Origin: Sebastes aleutianus
Taxonomy: Eukaryota; Chordata; Actinopteri; Perciformes; Sebastidae
Length of the DNA: 64,000 bases
Assembly (NCBI GenBank): GCA_916700875.1
Contig: CAKAKS010000032.1
Location: 15,863,629-15,927,628 of the forward strand
Direction of reading: 5' to 3'
A program made the position numbers and the translations under genes. Position 1 is the stretch's first letter; every line of letters begins with the position of its first letter. Below are positions 46,176-59,974 of the stretch, piece after piece. A model generated the notes under the pieces. It ran no database searches, was not told the origin of the DNA, and saw only the letters and a program-made list of their open reading frames with translations.

Positions 46176-47141
46176 AGAAAGAAAGAAGGAAGGAAAGAAA
46201 GAAAGAAATACAGAAAGAAAGAAAGACAGACAGACAAAAAGAAAACAATAAATAAAGAAAGAAATACAGAAAGACAGACAGACAGAATGAAAGAAAGAAA
46301 GAAAACAATAAAGAAACAAAAGAAAGACAGAAAAAAAGAAAGAAAGAAAGAAAGAAAGAAATACAGAAAGAAGGAAAGAAAGAAAGAAAGAAATACAGAA
46401 AGAAGGAAAGAAATACAGACAGAAGGAAAGAAAGAAAGAAATACAGAAAGAAGGAAAGAAAGAAAGAAAGAAATACAGAAAGAAGGAAAGAAATACAGAC
46501 AGAAGGAAAGAAAGAAAACAATAAAGAAAGAAAGAAAGAAACAAGGAAAGAAAGAAAGAAAGAAAGAAATACAGACAGAAAGAAAGAAAGAAAGAAAGAA
46601 ATACAGACAGAAGGAAAGAAAGAAAACAATAAAGAAAGAAAGAAAGAAACAAGGAAAGAAAGAAAGAAAGAAAGAAATACAGACAGAAAGAAAGAAAGAA
46701 AGAAAGAAATACAGAAAGAAGGAAAGAAAGAAAGAAAGAAAGAAAGAAATACAGAAAGAAAGAAAGAAAGAAAAAAAATACAAAAAGAAAGAAAGAAAGA
46801 AATACAGAAATACAGAAAGAAGGAAAGAAAGAAAGAAAGAAATACAGAAAGAAGGAATGAAAGAAGGAAATACAGAAAGAAGGAATGAAAGAAATAAATA
46901 CAGAAAGAAACAATGAAAGAAAGAAAGAAAGAAAGAAGGAAAGAAAGAAATACAGAAAGAAAGAAAGAAAACAATAAAGAAAGAAAGGAAAGAATGAAAA
47001 AAAAGAAAGAAATACAGAAAGAAAGAAAGAAAGAACGAAAGAACGAAAGAACGAAAGAAAGAAAACAAGAAATAATGAAAGAAAACAATAAAGAAAAAAA
47101 GAAAGAACGAAAACAATAAAGAAAGAAAGAGAGAAATAAAG
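46176..47141. repeat. purine-rich (GAAA)n tract of about 1 kb
   Basis: Nearly pure A/G on the plus strand, built from GAAA units with interspersed ATACAGA, CAGACAG and AACAATAA blocks. A higher-order unit of 108 bp is repeated in tandem at 46495-46602 and 46603-46710. The long low-complexity open frames on both strands (Lys/Glu/Arg-rich on plus, Phe/Leu/Ser-rich on minus) are products of the repeat. It ends about 550 bases before the prkch start codon. Confidence 0.95.
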
Positions 47142-47687
47142 TAGTCCTTCCATCATGTAGTTCATTATAACAGCCACTAGAGGGCGTCATTTCCCCTCTC
47201 AGCACACAGAGGACAGGTGAGCTACATCAGCGAGCAGAGAAGTGATGCATCATGGTCAGCGTAGTTCCAAACTCCTCTTTCTAAAACAAGAACTACGAAC
47301 TCAACCATGTGACACACCAAACCAACAGTGACAGGCTGTGTGTGTGTTAGTGTGTGTTTGTGGCAAGTTATGCGGAACTTGTGCCTCCTCCTCGGCGTGT
47401 CTCTGTCTCTGTGTCTCTGTCTCTGTTAGTGTCTTCCTCTGAAGCTGGACCTTCTCAAACACACCGAGACACACCGGATAAAGGTGTGTGCTGCAGGTGA
47501 GCAGGTAACACGGAGGAGGAGTGTTCACATATAACTGGATTTATGACAGCATTTGTTTTCATCAGTCAGTGTTGACATGAAGAAGTCGGCGTGAGTTCTT
47601 TTTTTTATTTTTTTTTATTATTTTTTTTCTTTCGCATCTCGCGTGTTCTTGTTTTATTCTAAAGGCTATAAACAAGCTGATTAAAAC
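47142..47687 (+). promoter_or_regulatory. presumed prkch promoter and 5' UTR
   Basis: Non-repetitive sequence between the GAAA tract and the start codon, with a T-rich run at 47597-47630 shortly before the ATG. No TATA box stands out. Placement rests on position only. Confidence 0.4.
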
Positions 47688-50600
47688 ATGAAGTTTAACG
47701 GGTTCGTGAAGCTGCGGATCGGTGAGGCGGTGGACCTGAAGCCGACCAAATACTCCCTCCGACACTCGGTCATCTTCCACAAAGCCCCCCAGACCCTGGA
47801 CCCCTACATGGTGCTGAAGGTGGACGACGTGAAGATCGGACAGACTGTCACCAAGCAGAAGACCAGCACGCCGACGTTCAACGAGGAGTTCAGCCTCAAC
47901 GTGAACGACGGTAAACACATCGAGATGGCGGTGTTCAACGACACCCCCATCGGCTATGATGACTTTGTGGCCAACTGCATCATCCAGTTTGAGGACCTCA
48001 TCAAGACCTCCAACACAGGAGAGACTTTCGAGGGATGGGTGAGTGAAAAGGAAACCTATAAAGAGCACAAACAATTATGTTTTTCAACCCGTATTACTCT
48101 AATCATGGCTGTATTAACCTTTTTAGGGTGCCCTGGGGAGCACATTTAGCCTCGGGGCCCCCCTTGACCCACCCCACTAAAGTTATATCTAGTGAAGTCC
48201 GTCTGTTAAACAGTGTTGGCCGCAGTCGGAGGATGCGGGGGAGACCTTAGCTTTGGTCTCCAGGGCCGGAGTCTCTGCTGTACTCTGCTCCTCTGCCTGC
48301 TTGCCTTCACTCACACACCGCGCTCTTTCTCGCTATTTCACTCCACTTTCAAGTGCATGCGCGCGCACTATACACTGCAGAAGTGTTAGTTTAGCTCTGA
48401 GAATATCTAGTGAATGTACAGTGGACGTTTGTGCAGAAATAACTGCTGCAGCTCCTCCAGACCAACAGAGGTTTTTACCGTGTCTTGTGAAGTGACGGGG
48501 CTCCGCAGCGAGAAACGTTATCGTCTCAGACCGGGTGCCGGTGTCTCTCTTCAGCCACGGTCAGGAGGCTGAGGCAGGAAAAGCCAACACTAGGATCAGC
48601 AGTGATTCATGGAGAGACCTTCGTCTGGTCAGCTAACATTACTGCCAAGCAGCTGAAATATAGAGTGATATTGTGGTTTTAGCTGACGTGTGTCCCGTTT
48701 GAATTGCGCCATGAATCCCACATATGATGTTTGTCAATTTAAAAAGATAATTGTGCAAGTCAAGCAAGTCAAATCGATCAAAAAATACAAATATTATGGC
48801 ATGGAGTTACTTTTTTCTTTACAGGGATCTATTGTCTCAAAATCCAGCCATTAATATTATAATACTATTTCCCCATTTACATCTAGATGAATACTATAAA
48901 ACTGATTTTTAAAAAATAATTTAGATTGTAGATGTAATTTAGATTACAAAATCAACGTAAAAAAGTCTGAAAAAGTTACGTAAACTTCTTGTGGAACTGT
49001 CTACACAGAAATATTGTAGTTTGTTTTTTTCCCAATAAGAGCTATGACATATTGCTGAACAATATCAGAGAGCAGGTTCAGGAAACAAAACATGCTATTT
49101 AGCTCAGGGCGATGTTCACTACACGTGTCACTGTCACTTTGAGTAACATTGCCTGCTTGTCTGCCTGAAAACATCAACACTCCCTAATATTCATGTGCAG
49201 GCTCTCTGAAAGAAAACACCCATGTATTAGTTTGGGGCAGTATGCAATGCACCGGACGGGAGCCACGGTCTTTCATGCACTAGAAGCGTTTACTGTGATC
49301 ATTGGCAAATGTGGTCTGAACCCACACACGCCCCTGCTGTGGCGGGAAGTTAGTTCTGCTTATGAAGACTTGTTATACCACAAATAGATTCGCATCGCCC
49401 CTGCCTGCCCTGCACAGCATTTGACCACAAACAAATATAAGGTGATAAAAGCCCAACACTTTGCTTTCCTATTGCACACTTGAAGAAAATGGACCTCATC
49501 AAAGTTCAGATTAAATGCTGGCTTATGTAGAGTATCACATTAGTGTCACCAGCAACAAAAACTGCTCCTTCAAACTGGAGTTTCCCTCTTCTTAATTATT
49601 CTCATCCCTTCAGGACAATAAGCCACTGCAGGTGTTGGTGAATGTAACCTGAGCCCGTCTGGGCCCGGAGCAGACTGAGGTGGTATCGACTACGTACCAC
49701 AACACGCTCATCACACGCAGAATTGTCTCTCTTCTTCTGCAGACATATTCTCCTTCAGTTCAGCCAACACAGTTTTTGAACAATTAAGCACATTTGTAAA
49801 AAAAAATGAAGTGAATTAAATCACCCAGTGGGTTTATGCTGTGCAGCAAAACACCTCATTTCACCAGTGAAAGAACTTTACAAAGAGATGTGTGTTTCAG
49901 AAGTAAATAAAAAAAGGACCTTACAGTAACTGCAATGCAAAACAGATAAAAACAATGCTTATACATCACTGTGCATCAGAGACAAATGCTTTAATACCGC
50001 AACTTTATTTATACGTAACATTGTAGAAATTGTTTACAAAATGTAACTTCCCACACCTCACTGACCATCCAAACACTTCTGTATTTCATCACGTCACACC
50101 ATACAATTATAATACAGTGTGTGAGAAGCGAAGCATACTGTACATACTGTTTGACACGAAACTCCACAAGTACGCCGACAAACAAACAAGTAAGGTCACT
50201 TAAGAACATTCACGACAAAGCCCTATAATTATATGTTGCGTTGACAGGGCAGAGCAATAAAACACTTCCATCTATGAAAGAAATAAAAAAGATTTATAAG
50301 CAAAACAATAAAAAGATAATGTGTGTATGATATCAGCAAATATTCAAGGAAAACAGGCTTCTGCAAATGTCTCCCCCTCTAGCATTTATATACATTTAAA
50401 ATGTGTGTAAAAGAGAAATGCATATCCTTAAGTGAGAGAAATGAGTGACAAATCAGTTAAGAATCAAAAAACAGTCTACAGTAACATCTTTACACACACC
50501 CTCAACAAGACCCCCAAACGTTGAGGGGAAGTGGAGCGGTGTGAAAGTGGAGTGGTGTGAAAGTGGAGCGTGTCTCGTAGTCTCTTAGAAGAAGTAATTA

Positions 50601-53600
50601 CTTGGCTTTTCTCACTTCAAGACATGAGTTGTTATCCGCCAGATCTGAACTGCGAAGGTTTTTTTTGTGCTGGGCTGGTTTGTTTCACATGTGAGACGGC
50701 AGAGACTGCGGCACAAGCCTCCACACGCCCACACTGCTGTTTATCACGGCGTTCCCACCGTCTCATCGGCACTCCAGGGCTCACTGTGAAAATACTCACT
50801 GACTCTTATCCACATTTCTCTCTTCTCCCCCTTTCTGTGCACACAATCCAGTTTTGATGCCCTTAAACTTTGATCAACATCCTTCCTTTAACTTAGAGTG
50901 ACGTTATTGTCAGAGCTGACATCATCCGTCTGAGACATTCACCATATGACATTTAGACACATGAGGCCAGTTTCCTTTGCCTCCCACCTGTTTGCACCAC
51001 ACTGTGACATCTTTGACTCGTTCCCTTGAGCTCTTTAATGTCACAATATGTTGGCTATAATCAATTGGAGTTGTTTCTCAGGCTTGAAGTAATCAACTCC
51101 TTCTGAGGAGCTTTGAAACAGAAAGTGGGTTAAATATGGCCCCTCGAGCACATTGTGCTGCTCGCTCGCTTGCCTGAAACGGGCCCCATCCCCTGTTTAA
51201 AAGAAAAAGAGACTTCCTCCTAAGTGATACAGCACTAAGTGTTCTGCTTTTAAACTGCAGCATCAAGTTGCCTTCAACCACATCTATCATCTGCTCCACT
51301 TTAATGGACAAGTTCATATTTTCTAAGTCTGACTTAAAACAATGCTCCTATGCCTGAATGTACATTGAAAGAGTTGTTGGTCACTGTAATTGTTCCTCCT
51401 GTCCCTTTCTAAATCAACCTATCCTCATACAACGGTTCGTATGATATCCTATGAAAAGTTATTCCTCATTTTTTGTGCGTTTTCCTACAAATGTACAGCA
51501 ACACGTGATGCCTGTGTCAATTTGTCGCTCCAGTCTTTTCAAAATAAACTTCTGTCTTCACAGAAAACAATTTAGTTAGGTTTAGGCAACAAAACTACCG
51601 TGGGCATTTTCACAAGCCGTTGTCCGTTTGGCTAGTCCGAATCAGAGTGAAATTGATACTTTTGGTTCCTTTTCTATGAAGCCTGGTTCGGTTTCACAGT
51701 GCACAAATCAAAACGGACCAAATAAAAATAATAAGTTGCTGAGGGGCGTGTACGAAGGAGCAAATTTATCTTTTTCGTCTCGAGAGCTGCCACTTCTATG
51801 CAGGGAATCGCAGACTTTGATATAGGCCTATTGCTGTGGGAGTTTTTTCACTTTGACTCGGCACTGACTGATCTACTGTGAGCACGAATCCCTTCTCCTT
51901 CAGTTAATCTCGAATTACTTTATAAAGTCACCATTTTTGTCGACTTTATTTTGCATATTTTGTTTATTCTCTCTTCGGTCCAGATGAAGAAAGTAAACAT
52001 CAGACTTCTACAGAAGTCCAGGTCAGTCCTCTCCCACTCATGTCGTTTACCTGTGTCCATCTCAAAAAATGCCCGCGCAGGCAGCCTGCGTTGTGGTTCG
52101 CTTAGGAAACGGTCCGAGGCCACCTCTCGCAAGCGGCCTCGGTCAGGTTGTTTTGGTCTGCACCAGAGTACGATTACTGCGTTAACAACCGCCCAAACAA
52201 ACCGAACCAGAGTTTGATTAAAATTGACTGAATGTTGGCTTGTGGAAGTTCCCTTAGTTAGGTTTAGGAAAAGGTCGACTTGGTTAGATTTAGGCAACAA
52301 AACTACTTGGTTAGGTTTAAGAAAATATGGTGGTTTTGGGTTAGGGTTAGGGTTAGGGTTAGGGTTAGGGTTAGGGTGTAACTTAAGTGGCGTAACTTAA
52401 GTACGAAAGTTACGTGACAAAAACGACTTAGTTAGGTTTAGGAAAAGATCATGGTTTGTGTAAAGTCCGGTGTTTTTTCGCTCTTTATACTTCATGGTAA
52501 ACAATTACGTGGATTACATACGAATTGATTTTGTGAGATATACAGACGTAGGCAAAATTGTTGGTACCCTTCCGTTAAAGAAAGAAAAACCCACAATGGT
52601 CACTGAAATAACTTGAAACTGACAAAAGTAATAATAAATAAAAATTCACTGAAAATGAACTAATGAAAATCAGATATTGTTTTTGAATTATGGTTCAGCA
52701 GAATAATTTAAAAAAACAAACTAATGAAACTGGCCTAGACAAAAATGATGGTACCCTTAACTTAATATTTTGTTGCACAACCTTTTGAGGCAATCACTGC
52801 AATCAAGTGATTTCTGTAACTCTCAATGAGACTTCTGCACCTGTCGACAGGTATGTTGGCCCACTCCTCGTGAGCAAACTGCTCCAGCTGTCTCAGGTTT
52901 GAAGGGTGCCTTCTCCAGACTGCATGTTTCAGCTCCTTCCACAGATGTTCAATAGGATTTAGATCAGGGCTCATAGAAGGCCACTTCATAACAGTCCAAT
53001 GTTTTGTTCTTAGCCATTCTTGGGTGTTTTTAGCTGTGTTTTGGGTCATTATCCTGTTTGAGGACCCATGACCTGCAACTGAGACCAAGCTTTCTGACAC
53101 TGGGCAGCACATTTCGCTCCAGAATGCCTTGATAGTCTTGAGATTTCATTGCACCCTGCACAGATTCAAGACACCCTGTGCCAGATGCAACAAAGCAGCC
53201 CCATAACATAACCGAGCCTCCTCCATGTTTCACATTAGGTACAGTGTTCTTTTCTTTGGATGCTTCATCTCTTCGTCTGTGAACATAGAGCTGATGTGAC
53301 TTGCCAAAAAGCTCCAGTTTTGTCTCATCTGTCCAAAGGACATTCTCCCAGAAGCTTTGTGGCTTGTCAATATGCATTTTGGAAAATTCCAGTCTCGCTT
53401 TTTTATGATTTGGTGTCCTCCTCGGTTGTCTTCCATTAAGTCCACTTTGGCTCAAACAGTGACGGATGGTGCGATCTGACACTGATGTACCTTGACCTTG
53501 GAATTCACCTCTAATCTCTTTGGAAGTTGTTCTGGGCTCTTTGGTTACCATTCGTATTATCCGTCTCTTCAATATGTCATCAATTTTCCTCTTGCGGCCA

Positions 53601-56600
53601 CGTCCAGGGAGGTTGGCTACAGTCCCATGGACCTTAAACTTCTGAATAATATGTGCAGCTGTAGTCACAGGAACATCAAGCTGCTTGGAGATGGTCTTAT
53701 AGCCTTTACCTTTAACATGAAGGTCTATAATGTTCTTTCTGATCTCCTGAGACAACTCTCTCCTTAGCTTTCTGTGGTCCATGTTCAGTGTGGTACACAC
53801 CATGATACCAAACAGCACAGTGACTACTTTTCACCCTTTAAATAGGCAGACTGACTGATTACAAGTTTGAAGATACCTGTGATGCTATTTACAGGACACA
53901 CCTTAGTTTAACATGTCCCTATGGTCACATTATTTTACATCTTTTCTAGGGGTACCATCATTTTTGTCCAGGCCAGTTTCATTAGTTTGTTTTTTAAAAT
54001 GATTCTGTTGAACCACAATTCAAAAACAATATCTGATTTTCATTAGTTCATTTTCAGTAATTTTTTATTTATTATTACTTTTGTCAGTTTCAAGTTATTT
54101 CAGTGACTATTGTGGGTTTTTCTTTCTTTAACGGAAGGGTACCAACAATTTTGCCTACGTCTGTATATACGAATTACAGTACATTACTTTTCGTAGGTGT
54201 AGCTACGAACGGTGTTTGAGGACAGCCTGTCTAAAGTAATTAGAAATGTAAGTGATGGGGGACAAAATTCACAGTCCTTGTTCTGTGTTATAATACATTC
54301 TTAAGTCAAGCCAAAGCCAATAGCTAATATGAGGCTTTACAAACAACGACTCTTTCTATGGACATGTAAATGTTGTTTTAAGACAGCCTGGAGAAACGTG
54401 AATCTATCCTTTTAATCCCACTCCTTTTGTACAGCTAAGCTGTTTCACTGGAGGAGAGCGACATTTCAGAAATGCATTGCAGCTCCGAGAGTTTGGCCAG
54501 AGTAAGCAAAAGGTGAAAATACCAAAGACAGCAAACACACAGAGAGGAAGTCCTCACACTGGACAAGTCAAACTTGCTGTCTAGACTGTAGATTGAGAGA
54601 CACAGGATATGAGCAGGTAAACAAAACAGTTTGAGATGAAGTGAAACGGACTCTTCCATGAAATGAAAGTTTTACTCTAATTGTGCTGAGTGGCCACATT
54701 TGACACTTAATGTGTCACTGTTTTGTGGGTAGGCAATATTTTCCAGGCGGGGGTGTATGTGTAGTAAAAATAGATCCTTATTTAAATGCACAGTGACCTA
54801 AGTTTCCACTCGGTGGTTGCAGCAGAAAGTTTCTCGTTCTGTCTACCCGTGGCCGTCCGTCTCTAAGAAGACCTTCTTCTGCATGCAGGGCTTTTTAATG
54901 CGTATTTCGGACACATGTGTAAGTCATCACTCTGCGCTGAGCATTAGATCACCACAACCTCTGCAACCAGCCCAACCTGCCAGACGTGCTTTGTTGTCTT
55001 ACTGACACTGTGTCCAAATTCCTCCGACATTACGTACACACTGAAGAATGCAAAAGTAAGCAGTGACGTAGCTCCATTCTTCCTGTACGGGAGCTGAAGG
55101 ACTGATGCCCAAATGTCACATACCATCTCCTGTGTAACTAAAGCACCAACAACTCTTAGTTATGTGATTTCAAAAGCATCAAATGTGCCATATTTCTGAT
55201 TTCCTATTTTGTTGATATGTTTTTTAATAATGCATTGGTCTTGTATAATCTGTCTGTACTGTTTGTGTTTAGCTATTTGAGTATGCAGAAATGTAACTGT
55301 GTGTTTGTGTTTGTGTGTCTGCAGATGGACTTGGAGCCAGAGGGCAAAGTTTACGTTCATATTTCTCTCACTGGATCCTTCACTGATGGTAAGGCTGCTA
55401 CTGTAGATTGATATGTAGCCCAGTGTTTCTCCCCATGCAGAGACATCACTCTCACACTTCTCCTCCTCTGTTCCTTTTTCACACAATCTTCAACAACCGC
55501 GCTAACCATTTTTACCAACTAGCCACACTCTTGTCTTTTCTAGTCTGTGAAACACTGCCCGCTGTTTTGAATAGTTATCTGTGAGCCATTAAATACCCAA
55601 AGTGCAACTGTGTAATAACAGAGTCTCTGAGAGTAGGTGTGCATGCATGTTTGTGTGTGATTCGAGTAGTTCAGTGTGCGTCAGGTAGGTATGCTCCGTC
55701 TCGTTAATCTCCTGTGACGAGAGGAAAGTTTGCTTTCTTCAGACGTCAGAGGACGTCATCATCTGTAGCTTAGATATGTACGTTATATTTTAAACAATAC
55801 GAAGTAGGCATTGAAAATAACACGAGTGGGAAGTGGAAATAGAAGTCTGGTTAGCGGGTGACTACTTGGCCTTTGTTAAGTTCCTCTTTTATCTGCTGCC
55901 ATCATGCCTCACTGCTTGCCAAACCTCATGAAACACTAACGTTTTCATTTACCTAAAAATGCATCAAACATTAAAGGTTGTTTCAGTTTCTTTCCCACTG
56001 TGGGAAACTAGCGGAACACCTACACAGATTCATCTTTTTAAATACTGGCTGTTTTTGTGATTGGAGTTGTTTATGTTTTATATGTATAATATTTGTATGT
56101 GATTAATTTACAGCTTGAACAAAGGTCGTCCCAGTGTTTTCCACTGATTTTTTTTTAAATTTCATCAGCATTTTCTAAAAAAAAGCGCAGATTCAAACCC
56201 GGCTTGGAAACCTTCTTTGTGAAGTTTGCATGTTCTCCCCGTGTTAGCGTGAGTTTTCTCCAGGTTTTCCAGTTTCCTCCCACAGTCCATAGACATGCAG
56301 GTTAGGTTAATTGTTGACTCTAAATTGCCCGTAGGTGTGAATGTGAGTGTCTGTCTCTATGTGTCAGCGCCGTGATAGTCTGGCGACCTGAAATTCTCTT
56401 TTTACCCCTCTCGCCCTCCGCAGAGTCCACTGGAATGTTTGTTTTCCAGAAAAGCACAATACTGTCACAGTACTACTAGCAAACATCTTAATTTACTCAC
56501 CAAACTTTGGAGATAAGCTCAGCTTTTTATACGGATATTTTCAGAGTGTACATACCGTATCAGTCACGTGATTTGAAAGGTCACTTTGAGATACAGGTGA

Positions 56601-59600
56601 CCTGAAAGGCAAAAAAAAAGTTCAGAAATGTTCACATTATCTGTGTGCTGGTCAACCTCAAGGTGGACATGAGTGGCTGCAGACAGCACTGAGCAATGAG
56701 AACCAGCTGGGAAATATATACAAGGAATTACAAGCTCACACTGATTGCCAGTGAATGCACCATTCTGGCCATTTTCCAGAATATTTCCTGATATTGATAA
56801 AATTAATAATAAATATTAAAATAATGTTTAATGCAATGAACTGATAAGGGCTGCAACTAACAATTATTTTCATTGTTGATTAATCTGTTGATTATTTTCT
56901 TGATTAATCAATTACTAATTCAAACCGATCAATCGATTATCAAAATAGTTGCCGATTAATTTAATAATTGACAACTGATCGATTAATTGTTGCAGCTCTA
57001 GAACGTATTTTGCAAAACACAGTATGTTCACATCATTACGATACAATTTCACTAAAGGTTGATAAATAATATGTAATTATTGCCCTGCTTCAATATGTCA
57101 ATATGGACTTTAAAATCCATTTTTATGCAAACATTTGAAGAAAACAAAACAAAAATCTTTCTGGTCGGGGCAAATCTTTTTGGTGGGACGCAACAAATTA
57201 ATCTGTTTATCAGATAGACTATTGACCTTTAACAGAGAAAAACTAAGTAGTTGTGCATAATGATGGAGATTTTCAGTGTACAAAAACACTGTGTAAAGAA
57301 CGTAGAGCCCCTCTTCACACCTCTACCACAGATAGATTTGTTGTTTGCAGGGGGATGGCGGGGGCTCAGCAGATAGGTTTCCGTAATGCATGTGTGGTTT
57401 TCATCTCACATATAGCTCCACCATTACACTAAACTCGAACTAGAACACAGAGAGCCAAACTATGCAGATGTGCACAAATGTAAAACGATATGCACATTAA
57501 TTTACTCAATAAAATGTCTAAAGGATTAATTTTTTGTCCTTTTTTATATCCTTATCTTATATTCCATCTGTCTTCTGTTGCATCCTTCCACATCCTGTCT
57601 GTCCTGTCTGTCAGGTTGTCATGCCACAGTTAAGGTTGGATGATATGAAGAAAGATAACCTGGTGATATTCTTCTGATAATGATATCACAATATTTGTTC
57701 TGGTTTGGAAAATGATTTGTTAAATGGTGGTAACATCAAGTCAAACAGGGAATGTTGCACCTGGCATTGGCAAATATTTAAACATCATTCTGGGGAATAT
57801 TGGACTAGCACTGAAACAATATATTAAATTGATATATCGCTTAAATGAAAATTCACCAGCAATAATTTCTATCATCAATTTGTTGTTTAAGTCATTTATC
57901 ATGCCAAACATTTGCTTGTTCCAGCTTCTGAAATGTGAAGATTTCTGCTTTTCAAGGTTTTATATCATTTTAAATTGAACCCCTTTGAGACTTATACCCT
58001 TTTACGTTAATTTGATGTCAATTTAACATGTTAGCGCCCGAGTCACCTTTATGCAAAAACCACAAAAAACTAAATAGTTTTTCTGGATTTACAATATTTT
58101 AAATTGAAATTAGGAATGCACAATTAAACAAAATTGTATTCAAAATTGCAATATGGCCTACTACAATTTTCAAATTGCAGTATTTGTTAAAATCGCATTA
58201 TTTGTTAAAGGCAAAATGTGTGTCAAAATACCATTTGAAATTAAATATTGTGGTGCTGCAGAGATGTCCTGGCCTACACATCATATTCTACAGACTTAAG
58301 AAAAAACATCTTTGTTTGGTACAGATCTCCACAAAAATCATACCGTTATTATTTAAATGTGTTTTTCAATGAAAATGAGGATAATGGTGTAAAAGTGATC
58401 AAAGGATTCCCTCTAATATCGCAAATCATATTGCAATTGCAATATCAGCCAAAATAATCACAATTACGTATTTTTTCATTATTGTGCAGCCGTAGTTGAA
58501 ATGGCCAACAGTTGTCTATTTACACCTCCAGCAAATATGGAACAAATGGAAGTAGTTGTCATTCAGAGCTCTAGTCTAGACCAATGCCTGAGGGAGCTAT
58601 CAAGCCCTTTAGCTGCTAAGTGCTCAACGGCATTCACCAGCTAGTTGCGAAATGCGTCTGTCTACTGTTCAGTGCTGTTCAGCAGGTAGTGCACAGTGGG
58701 TGTTTTAGCTGAAAAAGCAGTTGCCTCTTGTGGCTGAAAACGTCGCTATGAGACAGTAAAGTTCTGGGTCGCGAAACCAAAACGATGACCTGAAAGATGT
58801 TATAGAGCTCTGTAGAGTCAGGTGATAATTATTCTTTGTGGGTGACCCCTTTCACACACAAGTAGTGGTGTGATCCATCGTTAATATAGAGATATTGATT
58901 ATTTGACAAATTACCCGTAGGTGTGAATGTGAGTGTGAATGGTTGTCTCTCTCTATGCGTCAGCTCTGTGATAGTCTGGCGACCTGTCCAGGGTGTAACC
59001 CGCCTTCGCCCAATGTCAGCTGGGATCGGCTCAAGTCCCCCCTGCAACCCTGAATAGGATAAGCGGTTACAGATAATGGATGGATGATTGTTATTTAAAG
59101 AAATCTCTGATACAACATGATAACCGTGATCCATTATATATTTGTATGTTTTTAAACCGTAGCTCTTGTGGTATTGGGTCTAGGAATTAGTGTATGGATT
59201 TCTGACTCATTGCACTTGTCCTACTCCTTTTGTTTGAGCGCTAACTTTTGCTCTCATTTTTTTTCTGTCAGACGACGCCATAGTGAAGACCTACAAGCAG
59301 TTCACGAGGCAGCGACACGGGGCCGTGAGACGGAGGATCCACCAGGTCAACGGACACAAGTTCATGTCCACTTTCCTCCGTCAACCCACCTTCTGTTTCC
59401 ACTGCAGAGAGTTCATCTGGTGAGAAAGTCGAGCAAAGACGAATCACTGCCGCCCTGCACGTGTCTGTGCGGACTGTAAACTGGACCTGATTGTGTCTCT
59501 TTCTGTTTTATAGGGGTGTCTTTGGAAAGCAGGGATACCAGTGCCAACGTGAGCAGACCTTATTTTCTCTTCCTGACTTGATTACTTTAACATGCAGACA

Positions 59601-59937
59601 CAAGTTTGACACTGAGCGATTGTTTTTGTCCAGTATGTACCTGTGTGGTTCACAAACGATGCCACCAGCACGTCGTCACCGTGTGTCCACGCATGAAGAA
59701 GCCGACAAAAGAACAGGTAAGAACAGTTTGACTGTCCGATAAGACACAACACTCTTCTTGTACGCAGCATCAGTATGCTGTCAGGATTTCTTGTCACTAC
59801 AGATCATCAGGTCAATAACAAAGTGTGTCAGAAGGTCTCAGGCACTCAAGCATGTTGCTGCTGTTATATTTTACATCTCTAGGAGTTTCTGTGTGATACA
59901 GGATGTGCAAAAGAGAGCAGACCTGTTACACCCCCCT

Positions 59938-59974
<37 letters not shown>

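Larger units (their letters stand above)
51418..54229. mobile_element. host repeat with imperfect inverted ends, interrupted by a MITE and a Tc1 element
   Basis: The left end (TCCTCATACAACGGTTCGTA, then CCTATGAAAAGT) and the right end read in reverse (TCCTCAAACACCGTTCGTA, then CCTACGAAAAGT) form inverted ends. Inside are repeated TTAGTTAGGTTTAGG and GGCAACAAAACTAC motifs, a form common in perch-like fish. Removing the nested elements leaves about 550 bp. Family not identified. Confidence 0.6.
55389..59271 (+). other. prkch intron 2, mostly repeats
   Basis: Holds two fragments of one repeat (56190-56400, 58905-59090), hAT-like MITEs at 56846-57000 and 58111-58494 and an AT-rich region with GATATTG repeats from about 57630. 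Confidence 0.6.

Noticed and set aside
46176..47141. CRISPR-like array
   Set aside because: Repeats are short GAAA units without unique spacers, and the genome is a vertebrate's.
46027..47205. Open frames of 316-392 codons on the minus strand and 307 codons on the plus strand
   Set aside because: They are translations of the GAAA tract and consist of Phe/Leu/Ser or Lys/Glu/Arg repeats. All three frames stay open because the repeat seldom makes stops.
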